This document shows positions 34,889-44,437 of a DNA stretch of 64,000 bases, piece after piece. The notes beneath the pieces were generated by a model that worked only from the letters and a program-made list of their open reading frames with translations, was not told where the DNA came from and ran no database searches. Made by a program: the position numbers and the translations under genes. Each line of letters begins with the position of its first letter. Position 1 is the stretch's first letter. This DNA comes from Streptomyces sp. LBL (GTDB lineage: Bacteria; Actinomycetota; Actinomycetes; Streptomycetales; Streptomycetaceae). The DNA is taken from positions 1 to 64,000 of the forward strand of contig NZ_JARXYX010000036.1 of NCBI RefSeq assembly GCF_029893585.1, in the 5' to 3' direction.

Positions 34889-36275
34889 CGACATCGAGGA
34901 ACCGGAGACGGACGTCGCGGTGGTCGGCGGCGGACCCGCCGGACTGCACGCGGCGCTGGTCCTCGCCCGGGGTGGGCTGCGCGTGGTCCTGCTCGACGAA
35001 TCCGACACCCTCGGCGGCCAGTACTACAAGCGTCGGGTCGAGCAACTCGCCGCCGTCTTCGGTGACTTCCGCCCACGCGGCACCGAACTGATCCGCCAGG
35101 TACGGGCCGCCGGGGTCATCTGCCGTACCGGCACGCTGGTCTGGGGCGCCGAGGACGCCGGCCGCACCCTGTTCACCTGCGACGTGCGCACCGGCGCCCT
35201 GGGGCGGGTGCGCGCCCGTGCCACGCTCGCCGCCACCGGCGCGTACGAACGCACCCTGCCCTTCCCCGGGTGGACGCTGCCGGGTGTGGTGACCCCCGGG
35301 TTCGCCCTGCATCTGGCCACCATGGACCGGGTCCCCGTGGGCCGACGGGTGGTGCTCGCCGGGACCGGGCCGTTCCTGCTCCCGGTCGCCTGCGCCCTCC
35401 TGGAGGCGGGCGCCAGGATCGAGGCGCTGGTCGAGCTGAACCAGCCGTACCGCCCTCGGGCCGCCCTGACCGGCGGCGCGCTGCGGCAGCCGGCGCGGCT
35501 CGCGGAGGCCGCCCGCTACCTGCTGACCCTCGCCCGCCACGGCATCCGCGTCGAGCAGGGCTCCCGCGTACTGGCGGCGTACGGCGACACCCAGGTCACC
35601 GCCGTGGACATCGGCAGCGCGGACGGCGGCGTCCGCCGGATCGAGACCGACGCGCTGTGCGTGGGCTTCGGCTTCCGCCCCAGCACCGAACTCCCCCGGC
35701 TGCTGGGCTGCCGCACCGAGCCGGACCCGGCGGGCACGGAGCGGCTCCCGGTCGTGGACGCGGACGGCGCGACCTCGGTGGACGGGCTGTACGTCGCCGG
35801 GGACTGCGCCGGCATCGCGGGCGTGCACGCGGCAGGCGTACGAGGACAGCTCGCCGCCCATGCGATCCTGCGCCGCCTGGCACCCGAACGCGCGCCCGTG
35901 CGGGTGGCCGGCCTGCGCCGCCGGGCCCGCGCTCTGGATCGTTTCGCGGCGCTGGCCGACCGTCTCTACCCCCTGCCCGCCGACGCCGTGGCCGACATCG
36001 CCGACGCCACCCAGGTCTGCCGCTGCGAGGGGGTCACCGCCGGCGAGATCCGGCGGGCCGCCGCGACCGGCTGGAACGACCTGCACGGCACCAAAGCCGC
36101 CACCCGCGCCGGTATGGGCCCCTGCCAGGGACGCGAATGCGGCCACATCGTCGCGGCGCTGACCGCGCGGGCCTGGGGGCCGGACCGGGCACCGGAGTGC
36201 TTCGCGGCCCGTATGCCGCTGCGACCGCTGCCCATGGCCACCACCGTCGAAGGGCGGGAGGTGACGGACCAGTGA
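34881..36275 (+). CDS. HcnB-like NAD(P)/FAD-dependent oxidoreductase with BFD-type Fe-S domain
   Basis: 464 residues. The Rossmann motif VVGGGPAGLHAALVLARGG is at the N-terminus, a second nucleotide fold VVLAGTGPFLLPVACALLEAG lies near 155, FAD-closing YVAGDCAGIAGV near 310, and the C-terminal Cys set VCRCEGV and GPCQGRECG binds an additional 2Fe-2S cluster. It is the alpha subunit of HcnABC-like dehydrogenases (hydrogen cyanide synthase, opine oxidase, D-hydroxyproline dehydrogenase). Confidence 0.9.
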   Translation: MADDIEEPETDVAVVGGGPAGLHAALVLARGGLRVVLLDESDTLGGQYYKRRVEQLAAVFGDFRPRGTELIRQVRAAGVICRTGTLVWGAEDAGRTLFTCDVRTGALGRVRARATLAATGAYERTLPFPGWTLPGVVTPGFALHLATMDRVPVGRRVVLAGTGPFLLPVACALLEAGARIEALVELNQPYRPRAALTGGALRQPARLAEAARYLLTLARHGIRVEQGSRVLAAYGDTQVTAVDIGSADGGVRRIETDALCVGFGFRPSTELPRLLGCRTEPDPAGTERLPVVDADGATSVDGLYVAGDCAGIAGVHAAGVRGQLAAHAILRRLAPERAPVRVAGLRRRARALDRFAALADRLYPLPADAVADIADATQVCRCEGVTAGEIRRAAATGWNDLHGTKAATRAGMGPCQGRECGHIVAALTARAWGPDRAPECFAARMPLRPLPMATTVEGREVTDQ

Positions 36276-37441
36276 CTGACGCACAGCCGGACGTCGTCGT
36301 CATCGGCGCCGGCATCCTCGGCGCCAGTACCGCCTTCCACCTCGCCGAACGCGGTTACCGCGTCGTGGTGTTGGAGCGCGGCGCCCCCAACAGGGAAGGC
36401 TCCGGCACCACCGCGGGCAACCTCCACATCCAGGCCATCCACACCCGTCGCCCCGGCCAGAAGGTCCCGGTCGACAGCGCCCGCCTGCTGCCGCTGCAAC
36501 GCCGGGCGTCGGACCACTGGGCGCAGATCGAGGAGCGTCTCGACGCGGACGTGGAACTGCGGCGCGGGGGCGGCTTCATGGTCGCCGAAACCGCCGCGCA
36601 GGAAGAGGAGTTGAGGGAGAAGCACGAGTGGGAACGCCGGGCGGGAATCCCCACCGAGGTGCTCACCGGCGACGAAGCCCGCAAGCAACTGCCCCTGCTC
36701 TCGGACCACGTACGCGCCGCCAGTTGGTGCTCGCTCGACGGATACGCCAACCCGCTCCTGATCACCCCCGCCTATCTGACCGCCGCCCGCCGCCTCGGCG
36801 CCCACCTGCACGCCTTCACTCCGGTGACCGGCATCCAACGGGTCGGCGACGACTACAAGGTGCGTTCGGGCGACCGCAGTTGGACCGCACCCACGGTCGT
36901 CAACGTGGCCGGCCCGTGGATCACCGAGATCTCCGCGCTGGCCGGAATCCACGTCCGGATGTCACCGGTCGCGATCCAGATGCACGTGACCGTACGGGTG
37001 CCGCCGGTGATGCACCACCTGGTCCAGCACATCGGCGAGGGCATGTCGGTCAAGCAGGTCAGTGCCGGCAACCTGCTGATCGGCGGCGGCTGGCCCGCCG
37101 CCGGACTGGACATGGCGGGCCGCAGCACCGTCAGTCCGGCCAGCATGGCCGGCAACCTCGCCCAGGCCGGGCGGATCCTCCCGTTCCTCGGCGGGCTGCG
37201 CCTGCTGCGCATGTGGGCCGGACCACTGGCCGCGACCCCGGACGAGATGCCGGTGATCGGCGAAGTCCCCGGGCACCCGGGGTTCTTCGTCGCGGGCGGT
37301 ACCTACGCGTTCACCCTGGCCCCGGTGTGGGGCGACACGCTGTGCCGCCAGATCACCGGGGAGCCCCTGGCCGACCCGGTGGACGACCTGGGTCCCGGCC
37401 GCCTGCTGTACGACGCCGCCACCACTCCCGTATCCCCCTGA
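36272..37441 (+). CDS. HcnC-like D-amino-acid oxidase-family (DAO) subunit
   Basis: 389 residues. FAD-binding VVVIGAGILGASTAFHLAERGYRV, then TTAGNLHIQAIHTRRPGQ in place of the usual GSN-rich substrate loop, and C-terminal IGEVPGHPGFFVAGGTYAFTLAPV closing FAD. In HcnABC-type complexes this subunit oxidises the amino-acid substrate. GTG 36272 overlaps the HcnB-like stop (GTGA), so the three subunits are translationally coupled. Confidence 0.9.
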   Translation: MTDAQPDVVVIGAGILGASTAFHLAERGYRVVVLERGAPNREGSGTTAGNLHIQAIHTRRPGQKVPVDSARLLPLQRRASDHWAQIEERLDADVELRRGGGFMVAETAAQEEELREKHEWERRAGIPTEVLTGDEARKQLPLLSDHVRAASWCSLDGYANPLLITPAYLTAARRLGAHLHAFTPVTGIQRVGDDYKVRSGDRSWTAPTVVNVAGPWITEISALAGIHVRMSPVAIQMHVTVRVPPVMHHLVQHIGEGMSVKQVSAGNLLIGGGWPAAGLDMAGRSTVSPASMAGNLAQAGRILPFLGGLRLLRMWAGPLAATPDEMPVIGEVPGHPGFFVAGGTYAFTLAPVWGDTLCRQITGEPLADPVDDLGPGRLLYDAATTPVSP

Positions 37442-37454
37442 AAGGCACCCACCC

Positions 37455-37835
37455 ATGACCCTGAAGATGTTCGTCAACGGCCAGGCGATGTCCGGAGGCA
37501 GCCTCAACCACGCACTGAAGGACGCCCGCCTCCTCGGCCCCGCCCGCACGGCTCCCGCCTACCGCTTCTTCTCCGTTCGCAACGAGTTTCCCGGCCTGCA
37601 CCCGGTCGCGGAGGGCGGCGCGGCGATCAACGGCGAGGTGTACGAGGTCAGTTACGAGGTGCTGCGCGAGCAGTTGCTCCCCGAGGAGCCCCAGGAACTC
37701 GAACTGGGCGTCATCACCCTGGAGGACGGGTCGGGTTCCTTCTCCATGCGTATGCGTGCCTCCGCGCTGACGGCACCCGGTGTCCTCGACATCACCGCGC
37801 ACGGCGGCTGGCACGCCTACCTCGCCACGCTCTGA
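37455..37835 (+). CDS. AIG2-like/allophanate-hydrolase C-terminal-domain protein
   Basis: 126 residues. MFVNGQAMSGGSLNHALKDA, LGPARTAPAYRFFSV and the acidic LELGVITLEDGSGSFSMRM match the gamma-glutamylcyclotransferase-like domain that also forms the C-terminus of AtzF-type allophanate hydrolases. Stand-alone versions occur with amide and ureide catabolic genes. AAAGG precedes ATG 37455. Confidence 0.75.
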   Translation: MTLKMFVNGQAMSGGSLNHALKDARLLGPARTAPAYRFFSVRNEFPGLHPVAEGGAAINGEVYEVSYEVLREQLLPEEPQELELGVITLEDGSGSFSMRMRASALTAPGVLDITAHGGWHAYLATL

Positions 37836-37863
37836 CCCTCGTCCCCCTCACTGGAGGCTCACC

Positions 37864-39276
37864 ATGTCCCCTTCCGAACCGATCGACCTCGTCGTCCGGG
37901 GTGGCACCGTGGTCAACGCCGACTGGCAGGGCGCCGCGGACGTCCTGGTCGGCGGCGGAAAGGTCCTGGGGGTGGTGGAACCGGGCGCGTACCGTTCCGC
38001 GCAGCCGCCCGGCATCACCGAGATGGACGCCACCGGACGCCTCGTACTGCCCGGCGGCGTGGACCCGCACTGTCATGTCGGCTTCACCTCGGGGGACTTC
38101 ACCTCCCTGGACGACTACCGGCAGGCGACGACCGCCGCCGTCTTCGGCGGTACGACCACGATCGTCGACTTCGCGATCCCCCGTCCTGGGCAGAACCCGG
38201 CGGATGTCGCGGCGGCCCAGCGCGCCAAGGCGGGACAGGGGTTGTGCGACAGCGCGCTGCACGGCTGTGTGGTCCAGTGGGACGACACCGTGCCGGAGCA
38301 ACTGCGGTCGCTGACCGCCGACGGCATCGTCACGGTCAAGATGTTCACCACCTACCGCGGCGAGACCATGGCCGACGAGAAGACCATCCTCAACGTGATG
38401 ACCACACTGCGGGACCTCGGTGGCATGGTGGTCATCCACTGCGAGGCCGATCACATCATCTCCGACGTGCAGGAACGCGGTGAAGCGGCCGACGCGATCA
38501 GCGCCTGCCACCACGCCGGCACCAGGCCCGAACTGGCCGAGAACGCCTCCGTCGCCGAGATCCTCGCCATCGCCGAAGCGGTCGCGGCCCCGGTGTACTT
38601 CGTGCACCAGTCCACGCCCGAGGCTGTCGACCTGGTGGCGCGCGCCCGCAGCAGAGGGGTACGCGCCTTCACCGAGACCGTCGCCCACCACCTCGTCCTG
38701 GACGACACGGCGTACGCGGGCCCGCACCCGGAGCGGTTCGTGTGCTGCCCCCCGTTGCGCGGCGCCGACACGGTCGCCGGGCTGCGCTCCCGGGTGCTGA
38801 TGGGCCAGGTCGCCACGATCGGCAGCGATCACTGCTGCTACGACACGGCCCAGAAGGAGTCGGTGAGCCACGACGTACGGGCGATGCCCAACGGTCTGCC
38901 GGGAGTGGAGACCCGTATGCCGGTGATCTTCAACGAGCTGGTGGTCAGGGGCGGCCTGCCGGCGGGCCGCTTCGTCGAATTGATGTGCGCCAACCCGGCC
39001 AGGCTCAACGGCCTGTACCCCCGCAAGGGAGTCATCGCGCCCGGCTCGGACGCGGACCTGGCGATCTGGGACCCCACGGCCACCCGGACGGTTCGCAGCG
39101 CAGGCCTGCACATGGCCACGGACTACACGCCGTACGAGGGCATGACGGTCACCGGCTGGCCGGAGACCGTCGTGGTGGGCGGCCGTCCCGTCGTCGAGGC
39201 CGGCCGGCTGACGGACGCCGAACCCCGCGGCCGTCATCTGCGCTCGGGCCCGCTGAGCCGGTCCCTGGTCTGCTGA
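37864..39276 (+). CDS. dihydropyrimidinase/D-hydantoinase-family amidohydrolase
   Basis: 470 residues. The metal set is visible: DPHCHVG near 59, carboxylated Lys in TVKMFTTYRG near 160, His in VIHCEADH and YFVHQSTPE, and Asp in IGSDHCCYD near 322. The N-terminal beta-sandwich strand VVRGGTVVNADWQGAADV is typical. It opens cyclic ureides (hydantoins, dihydropyrimidines). ATG 37864 follows GGAGG. It is the last gene before a terminator hairpin. Confidence 0.92.
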   Translation: MSPSEPIDLVVRGGTVVNADWQGAADVLVGGGKVLGVVEPGAYRSAQPPGITEMDATGRLVLPGGVDPHCHVGFTSGDFTSLDDYRQATTAAVFGGTTTIVDFAIPRPGQNPADVAAAQRAKAGQGLCDSALHGCVVQWDDTVPEQLRSLTADGIVTVKMFTTYRGETMADEKTILNVMTTLRDLGGMVVIHCEADHIISDVQERGEAADAISACHHAGTRPELAENASVAEILAIAEAVAAPVYFVHQSTPEAVDLVARARSRGVRAFTETVAHHLVLDDTAYAGPHPERFVCCPPLRGADTVAGLRSRVLMGQVATIGSDHCCYDTAQKESVSHDVRAMPNGLPGVETRMPVIFNELVVRGGLPAGRFVELMCANPARLNGLYPRKGVIAPGSDADLAIWDPTATRTVRSAGLHMATDYTPYEGMTVTGWPETVVVGGRPVVEAGRLTDAEPRGRHLRSGPLSRSLVC

Positions 39277-39391
39277 GGATCCGAGGGCCCGTCCCTTCAC
39301 AGGACAGGCCGCCCTCTGCCGAGGCACCCGGCGCCTGATCGGACGCCGATACACCGCTGGCCGACCCACGCGTCTCAGGTCCGCGGAGAGT

Positions 39392-39412
39392 CCCGCCGCC
39401 GGGCGGGGTTTT
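39392..39412 (+). terminator. rho-independent-like terminator of the catabolic operon
   Basis: CCCGCC (39392-39397), 4-base loop, GGCGGG (39402-39407), then GTTTT. It lies between the hydantoinase stop and the convergent CocE-type gene. Confidence 0.75.
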
Positions 39413-39460
39413 CGGGTCTCGCCTGTTTCGTGTCTCCGAGGCGACGTCGCCCTGCCGTCG

Positions 39461-41374
39461 CTAAGCGAGCGCGTCCGCTCCTCCTTCCAGCCACACGCGC
39501 AGGTGGGAGGGGTGTTGGGCATCCATGTGCACGGTGTTCGCGGCTATGGCGGTGCGGCGGGCGGCGGCCTCCGGCTCGTCGGTGTTGGTGTTGACGTCGA
39601 AGCGGGGGAAGTTGCTGGAGGAGATGTCGAGCCGGATGCGGTGGCCGGCGGCGAAGCGGTTCGCCGTGTCGGGGGCGGTGACCTCGATCTCGTACACCTC
39701 GCCCGGAGTGAGCAGCTCCGGCTTCTCGTAGGAGCGGTGGAAGCGGCAGCGGACGATGCCGTCGGTGAGGTTCATGGCGAAGCCGTGCGGGTAGTCCGGG
39801 TTGGGCGGATGGACGTCGATCATCTTGATGGTGAAGTCGGTGTCCGGGGCCGTGGTGGAGATGTGGAGCCGTGCCGACACCGGGCCGGCCAGCACCACGT
39901 CCCGCTCGAGCGGCGGCGTGGTCAGACTGATCACGTCCGGGCGGGAGTCCAGGGGCAGGTAAGGCTCACGCGCCCCGTACACCCGGGCGTCCGGGGCGTT
40001 CTGGTCGTATGCTCCGCCGGTCATCACCGGCTCGCCGGAGGTGACTTGGCCTCCCATGGTGGGTACCGGGTGGCGCGGGTCGAAGTCGTAGGTCACCGAC
40101 GCGGCGGCCTCCGCGGGCGGGGCGAGGGTGAGGGCGCCGTCGGTGGTGAGGTACAGGGCGACGGGGGCCGTCGACGCCGGCGGCCACTGGGTGTCGGTGC
40201 GCCATGCGCCGCCGTGCCGCATCCGCCCTGCCGCATCCCGTCGGCCGTCACCGCCGCCCATCAGGAAGTACTGGACGGCGGCGAGGTCTCCGCTCTCCGG
40301 ATTCCCCTCGTCTTCGCGGCCCAGCGCGCGGTCGAACCAGCGGCGGCGGAATTCCAGGTAGGACGGGGCGAGGTTGCCGTCCAGTGTCGCCCGCGGACCG
40401 AAGTCCACGTCTGCGGCGTACGTCTCACAGCGGTGCCCGTGCGTCCACGGGCCCATGACCAGGTAGGAGGGTGCCGACTTCAGCTCCCGCAGGGTGGTGA
40501 AGTTCTCGATGGTGGAGCGGACGTAGGGGTCGTACCAGCTGCCCATGTGCAGGCTCGGCGCGTCCGGGAAGCGCTCGTAGAAGCCTCGCCCGTAGATCGC
40601 CGGGTTGCGGTAGTAGTCTCCGAAGGTGTCCTGCCGCCACTGCTCCAGCAGGAAGTCCTCGTACGCCGACAGGTGCCGCAGCGGTGTACAGCCCGGCCGC
40701 CACGGCATCGCGCCGAACCAGCCCGTCACGTCCACCCGCAGCAGTGCCTCGGACAGCACCGGATCCGCCGCGGCCTCCGGGCTCCGCACCGCGTGCCGCA
40801 GGGCCCAGGTCACCTGCTTCAGCTCGAAGGCGCCGCCCATCCGCATCCCCGCGTCGTACGCGGAGGAGAAACCGCCCGAGTCCTGGAACATGGCGGCGAG
40901 TCCCTTCACCCCCTCGGCGGCCGCGGCCGCCTGGACGTGGGCCGAGTAGGACACCCCCGTCATCACGACCCTGCCGTCACACCACGGCTGGTTCCTGAGC
41001 CAGGCAATGGTGTCCGCCCCGTCCAGGCCCTCGCCCAGATACTTCACGAACGTTCCCTCGGAGTCGCCGCGGCCCCGGCAGTCCTGCCGTACGACGTGGT
41101 AGCGGGCTTCGGTGAAGTGCCGGGCGATGTCCTCGGGTCGCGGGACCGGCGCGTCGCTGCGGTCCTGGTCCGAACCGCGCTGCTCGCGCCGGCCGTACGG
41201 CGTGCGCTCCAGGAGCACGGGAAGCGCGGTCGCCTGCGGCTCGGGGGAGGCGGAGTACAGGTCGGCGGCGAGATGGATGCCGTCCCGCATGGGGATGCGC
41301 AGGGATCGACGCCACAGGGCACCGTCCTGGAGGGGTTCGGGCCGACCGGTGCGGGAGGTGTCGTACGAGGTCAC
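39461..41374 (-). CDS. CocE/NonD-family hydrolase (X-Pro dipeptidyl-peptidase S15-like)
   Basis: 637 residues. The N-terminal strand RIPMRDGIHLAADLYSA is followed by the nucleophile elbow MTGVSYSAHVQAA (Ser in G-x-S-Y-S), a helical cap domain, and a C-terminal jelly-roll (VVLAGPVSARLHISTTAPDTDF). The family acts on acyl esters or X-Pro peptides. No signal peptide is seen. It is divergent from the AbgT-type transporter, which would import aminoacyl compounds, so the two may form one peptide- or amide-utilisation unit. Confidence 0.9.
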   Translation of the reverse strand: MTSYDTSRTGRPEPLQDGALWRRSLRIPMRDGIHLAADLYSASPEPQATALPVLLERTPYGRREQRGSDQDRSDAPVPRPEDIARHFTEARYHVVRQDCRGRGDSEGTFVKYLGEGLDGADTIAWLRNQPWCDGRVVMTGVSYSAHVQAAAAAEGVKGLAAMFQDSGGFSSAYDAGMRMGGAFELKQVTWALRHAVRSPEAAADPVLSEALLRVDVTGWFGAMPWRPGCTPLRHLSAYEDFLLEQWRQDTFGDYYRNPAIYGRGFYERFPDAPSLHMGSWYDPYVRSTIENFTTLRELKSAPSYLVMGPWTHGHRCETYAADVDFGPRATLDGNLAPSYLEFRRRWFDRALGREDEGNPESGDLAAVQYFLMGGGDGRRDAAGRMRHGGAWRTDTQWPPASTAPVALYLTTDGALTLAPPAEAAASVTYDFDPRHPVPTMGGQVTSGEPVMTGGAYDQNAPDARVYGAREPYLPLDSRPDVISLTTPPLERDVVLAGPVSARLHISTTAPDTDFTIKMIDVHPPNPDYPHGFAMNLTDGIVRCRFHRSYEKPELLTPGEVYEIEVTAPDTANRFAAGHRIRLDISSSNFPRFDVNTNTDEPEAAARRTAIAANTVHMDAQHPSHLRVWLEGGADALA

Positions 41375-41411
41375 TTCCGTGACGCTAGGCAGTCGCCCAC
41401 GTCATTGCGAT

Positions 41412-41435
41412 CACTTGACGTCATCAGGTCAACTG
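41412..41435. promoter_or_regulatory. inverted-repeat operator between CocE and AbgT genes
   Basis: CACTTGAC (41412-41419) and GTCAACTG (41428-41435) are inverted with one mismatch and an 8-bp spacer in the divergent gap. The ArsR-type regulator at 43205 is the nearest candidate binder. Confidence 0.5.
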
Positions 41436-41608
41436 TTCCGCCGGACGGTGACGGGATCGAACAGGGGACCTACTGTGCAGCGCAACCCAGCAACGCCCCG
41501 TGTGCCATCGCGACGGATCGTGCACGGCTCTGGGCCACCGCTTCCCACCCCGCGTCCGCGACGCGGTCGCGTCGTGCCCTCGTTTCACCGTCCCCACAGG
41601 AGACCGCC

Positions 41609-43183
41609 ATGCGCACACCCGAAAGCCGCACCCAGGAGGTGCAGGCCGACGAGCCCGACGAGGGGGGCCGTGGCTCCCGGCTCCTCGACCTGGTCGAGCG
41701 TGCGGGAAACGCACTGCCGCATCCGTTCTGGCTGTTCTGGATCCTGGGTGGGGTCGTCGCCCTCGTCAGCTGGGTCCTGAACGTCTCCGGCCTGCAGGTC
41801 GAGGACCCGTCCTCGGGCGACCTGGTCGGCGTACGCAGCGCCCTGTCGGCCAACGCCGTGCGGGACCTGATCACCGGCGCCGAGGAGTCCTTCGTCACCT
41901 TCGGCCCGCTGGGCACCGTACTCATGGTGATGCTCGGCGTCGCGGTCGCCGAGCGGTCGGGACTCTTCGAAGCACTGGCCCGCCGCATGCTGTCGGGCCT
42001 GTCTCCGCGCGCGGTCGTCCTGGGTGTGGCCCTGGGCGGCGTACTGGGGAAGTTCCTGTCCGACTCCGCGTACGTGGTCCTCATCCCGCTCGGGGCGGTG
42101 GCCTTCCGCGCTGTGGGCCGCTCTCCCATGCTCGGCATGATCGTCGCGTTCGTCTCCATCAACGCCGCGGGTGACGCCAACCCGCTGATCGCCCCCGGTG
42201 ACGCGCTGTTCGCCTCCGTGGCCACCGAGGCCGCGCAGCTCGTCGACAAGGACGTCGTGGTCCGCGCGACGGACAACATGTACTTCACCACTGTCTCGGC
42301 GTTCGTGCTGGCCGGCACCATCGCTCTGGTCGTGGACAAGATCCTCGCCAGGCGTGAGCACCACCTGATCCCCGACGCGGACCTGGAGGCCTCCGCCGCA
42401 CAGCAGGTCGTCGCCGCCGGCGTCGACGACGCCACCGAGGTACGCGCCCTGAGGATGACCGGGCTGGCCGTGCTCGGCTACGCCGCGCTGATCATGCTCG
42501 CGATGCTCCCCTCCTCGTCGCCGCTCCGTGGCGAGGGGGGTGCGATCGTGGAGTCCACCTTCATGAACGCCATCGCCGTCTTCCTCACCGTCTTCTTCCT
42601 CCTCATCGGCGCCGTCTACGGGCGGCTCACCGGGCGGATCAGCGGGAGCCGCGCGATACCGGAGTTCATGGCGGAGGGAGTGCGCTCCATCGCGCCGCTC
42701 CTGGTGCTCTTCTTCGCCGTGTCCCAGTTCCTCGCCCTGTTCAAGTGGACCAACATCGCCACGGTCGTCGCGGTCGAAGGCGCGGACTTCCTCAAGCAGT
42801 TGGGCGCGCCCACTCTGGTGCTGTTCTCCCTGCTGATCGTCGCGGTCGCGCTGATGAACCTCCTCATCACCTCCGGCTCCGCCCTGTGGGCCCTGGTCGC
42901 CCCGGCACTGGTACCGATGCTGATGCTGCTCGGCACCAGCCCGGCCACCACCATGGCCCTGTACCGCATCGCCGATTCCTGTACGAACTCCATCACCCCG
43001 ATGAGCACCTCGTTCATACTCTGTGTCGGATATCTGCAGACCCTCCGTCGTAAGGCCGGCATCGGCACCCTGGTCTCCTTCACCCTGCCCATCGCCATGA
43101 TCATGCTGGTGGTCTGGGTGCTGCTGTTCTTCGTCTGGTACCTGCTCGGCATCCCGCTCGGCCCGGGCGCGCCGGTGCGCTGA
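41609..43183 (+). CDS. AbgT-family transporter
   Basis: 524 residues with 11-13 membrane segments. Family blocks are present: LGTVLMVMLGVAVAERSGLFEALARR, FLSDSAYVVLIPLGAVAF, the NAAGDANPLIAPGDALF hairpin and a second inverted repeat with NLLITSGSALWALVAPALVPML and RIADSCTNSITPMSTSF. AbgT proteins carry p-aminobenzoyl-glutamate or export sulfonamides by proton motive force. ATG 41609 follows AGGAGA. Confidence 0.92.
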   Translation: MRTPESRTQEVQADEPDEGGRGSRLLDLVERAGNALPHPFWLFWILGGVVALVSWVLNVSGLQVEDPSSGDLVGVRSALSANAVRDLITGAEESFVTFGPLGTVLMVMLGVAVAERSGLFEALARRMLSGLSPRAVVLGVALGGVLGKFLSDSAYVVLIPLGAVAFRAVGRSPMLGMIVAFVSINAAGDANPLIAPGDALFASVATEAAQLVDKDVVVRATDNMYFTTVSAFVLAGTIALVVDKILARREHHLIPDADLEASAAQQVVAAGVDDATEVRALRMTGLAVLGYAALIMLAMLPSSSPLRGEGGAIVESTFMNAIAVFLTVFFLLIGAVYGRLTGRISGSRAIPEFMAEGVRSIAPLLVLFFAVSQFLALFKWTNIATVVAVEGADFLKQLGAPTLVLFSLLIVAVALMNLLITSGSALWALVAPALVPMLMLLGTSPATTMALYRIADSCTNSITPMSTSFILCVGYLQTLRRKAGIGTLVSFTLPIAMIMLVVWVLLFFVWYLLGIPLGPGAPVR

Positions 43184-43204
43184 GCTCCGCCGTACGCTGA
43201 CAGC

Positions 43205-44335
43205 GTGAGCATCGTCCTCGACCTCGGAGGGCTCGGCCCGGCGGACGTCGCGGTCGGCCCCTCCCCGCTGTCGGAACTGATGGCGAGCCTGCACGTGCTC
43301 GCCGAACCCGAACACCACCCGGAGGCCGTCGTCTGGGCGGCCCGCGCCGCCGCGGCGGGACCCGAGCTGGGTGACGAGTTGTCGATGTTCGCTCCTCTGT
43401 GGGCCCGCTTCCGCTGCCGCCTGTTCTTTCCTCGTACGGTGCCCCTCGCGGCGAGCCTGGACGAGGAGCTGGCGGCGATCGCGGATCTGCGGGCCGAGGA
43501 CTTCCTCGAGCTGGTGGCGCCCGGAATCCTCGGCACCACCGCGCAGTCCGTGCCGCCCATTCGCGAACTGCGCGCCGGCACCGCGGCCTCACAGGACTAC
43601 GAACGCCGCTGTCTGCGCCGCTCCTACGCCCGCGGTGAGCTGGCGCGACAGTTGGTGACAGCACCGCTGGAGCTGCGGGACCGGCTGCTGGCGGTGCTGC
43701 GCGCCGCCGACATCGCGTTCTTCGCCGAGGACTGGCGCACCCTGCGGCCGCCTCTGGAGGAGCACGCGCGGGAGGTACGTCGTCGCCTGTCGGCCCTCCC
43801 CCAGCGTTCGGCCGGGGGGACCCCCATCTCGCTTCGCTCGCCCGCGGATGTGCTCACCGAGCTGCTGCCGACCGCGGCCCGGGTCGGACCGGGGGAACGG
43901 GTACGGCTGGACAAACTACAGATCGACGAGGTGAAGGTGGCCCCGCGCCCACTCGTCCTCGTCCCGTCCGCCCGGGTGTGGCCGCATCTGACCGTCAAGC
44001 ACGAGCACCCGTCGTGCGTGGTGGTGCAGTACGCGGCGCGCGGCACCACCCCGGCCGGGGAGCTGACCCTGCGGGATCTGCACCACCGGCTGATGGCGCT
44101 GACCTCGCCCGCCCGGATGGAGCTGTGCCGCCATCTGCTGGGCGAGCCCATCACCACCTCGGAGCTCGCCGCCCGACTCGGGTCCAGCGAACCGCAGGTC
44201 TCCCGCGCTCTGCGGACTCTGCGCGACGCCGGCCTGGTGCGCTCCACCCGGGACGGCAAGCTGGTGCGGCACCGGCTCGCCACGGACGTCATCCAGCGAC
44301 TGGGCCAGGACGTCCTCGCAACCGTGGCCCGGTGA
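43205..44335 (+). CDS. DUF5937/ArsR-type HTH regulator
   Basis: 376 residues from GTG 43205. A long helical N-terminal sensor domain (DUF5937-like: VLDLGGLGPADVAVGPSPLSEL) is joined to a C-terminal ArsR winged helix (LMALTSPARMELCRHLLG, ITTSELAARLGSSEPQVSRALRTLRDAGLV). It sits 22 bp after AbgT, so it is probably cotranscribed with and regulates it. A Streptomyces repeat at 43795-43845 adds about 17 residues (PQRSAGGTPISLRSP) in frame in the linker. Confidence 0.87.
   Translation: MSIVLDLGGLGPADVAVGPSPLSELMASLHVLAEPEHHPEAVVWAARAAAAGPELGDELSMFAPLWARFRCRLFFPRTVPLAASLDEELAAIADLRAEDFLELVAPGILGTTAQSVPPIRELRAGTAASQDYERRCLRRSYARGELARQLVTAPLELRDRLLAVLRAADIAFFAEDWRTLRPPLEEHAREVRRRLSALPQRSAGGTPISLRSPADVLTELLPTAARVGPGERVRLDKLQIDEVKVAPRPLVLVPSARVWPHLTVKHEHPSCVVVQYAARGTTPAGELTLRDLHHRLMALTSPARMELCRHLLGEPITTSELAARLGSSEPQVSRALRTLRDAGLVRSTRDGKLVRHRLATDVIQRLGQDVLATVAR
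43795..43845. repeat. interspersed palindromic repeat inside a coding region
   Basis: CTCCCCCAG, CGTTCGGCCGGGGGG, ACCCCCATCTCGCTTCGCT: a G-rich/C-rich palindromic element of the kind scattered in Streptomyces genomes, usually intergenic. Here it is translated in frame. Confidence 0.6.
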
Positions 44336-44437
44336 ACGGTCCCCAGACGCTGGGTGACGAGCAGCGCGGGCGTCGGCTGGGCGACGGTGTCACCCACTGC
44401 CGGACGGAAGTCCGCGAGCACCCGGGCGGGCCAGATC

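Noticed and set aside
39503..41608. 700 extra codons in frame before AbgT
   Set aside because: Open only because it is antisense to the CocE-type gene; AbgT has a strong ribosome site at ATG 41609 and family similarity begins there.
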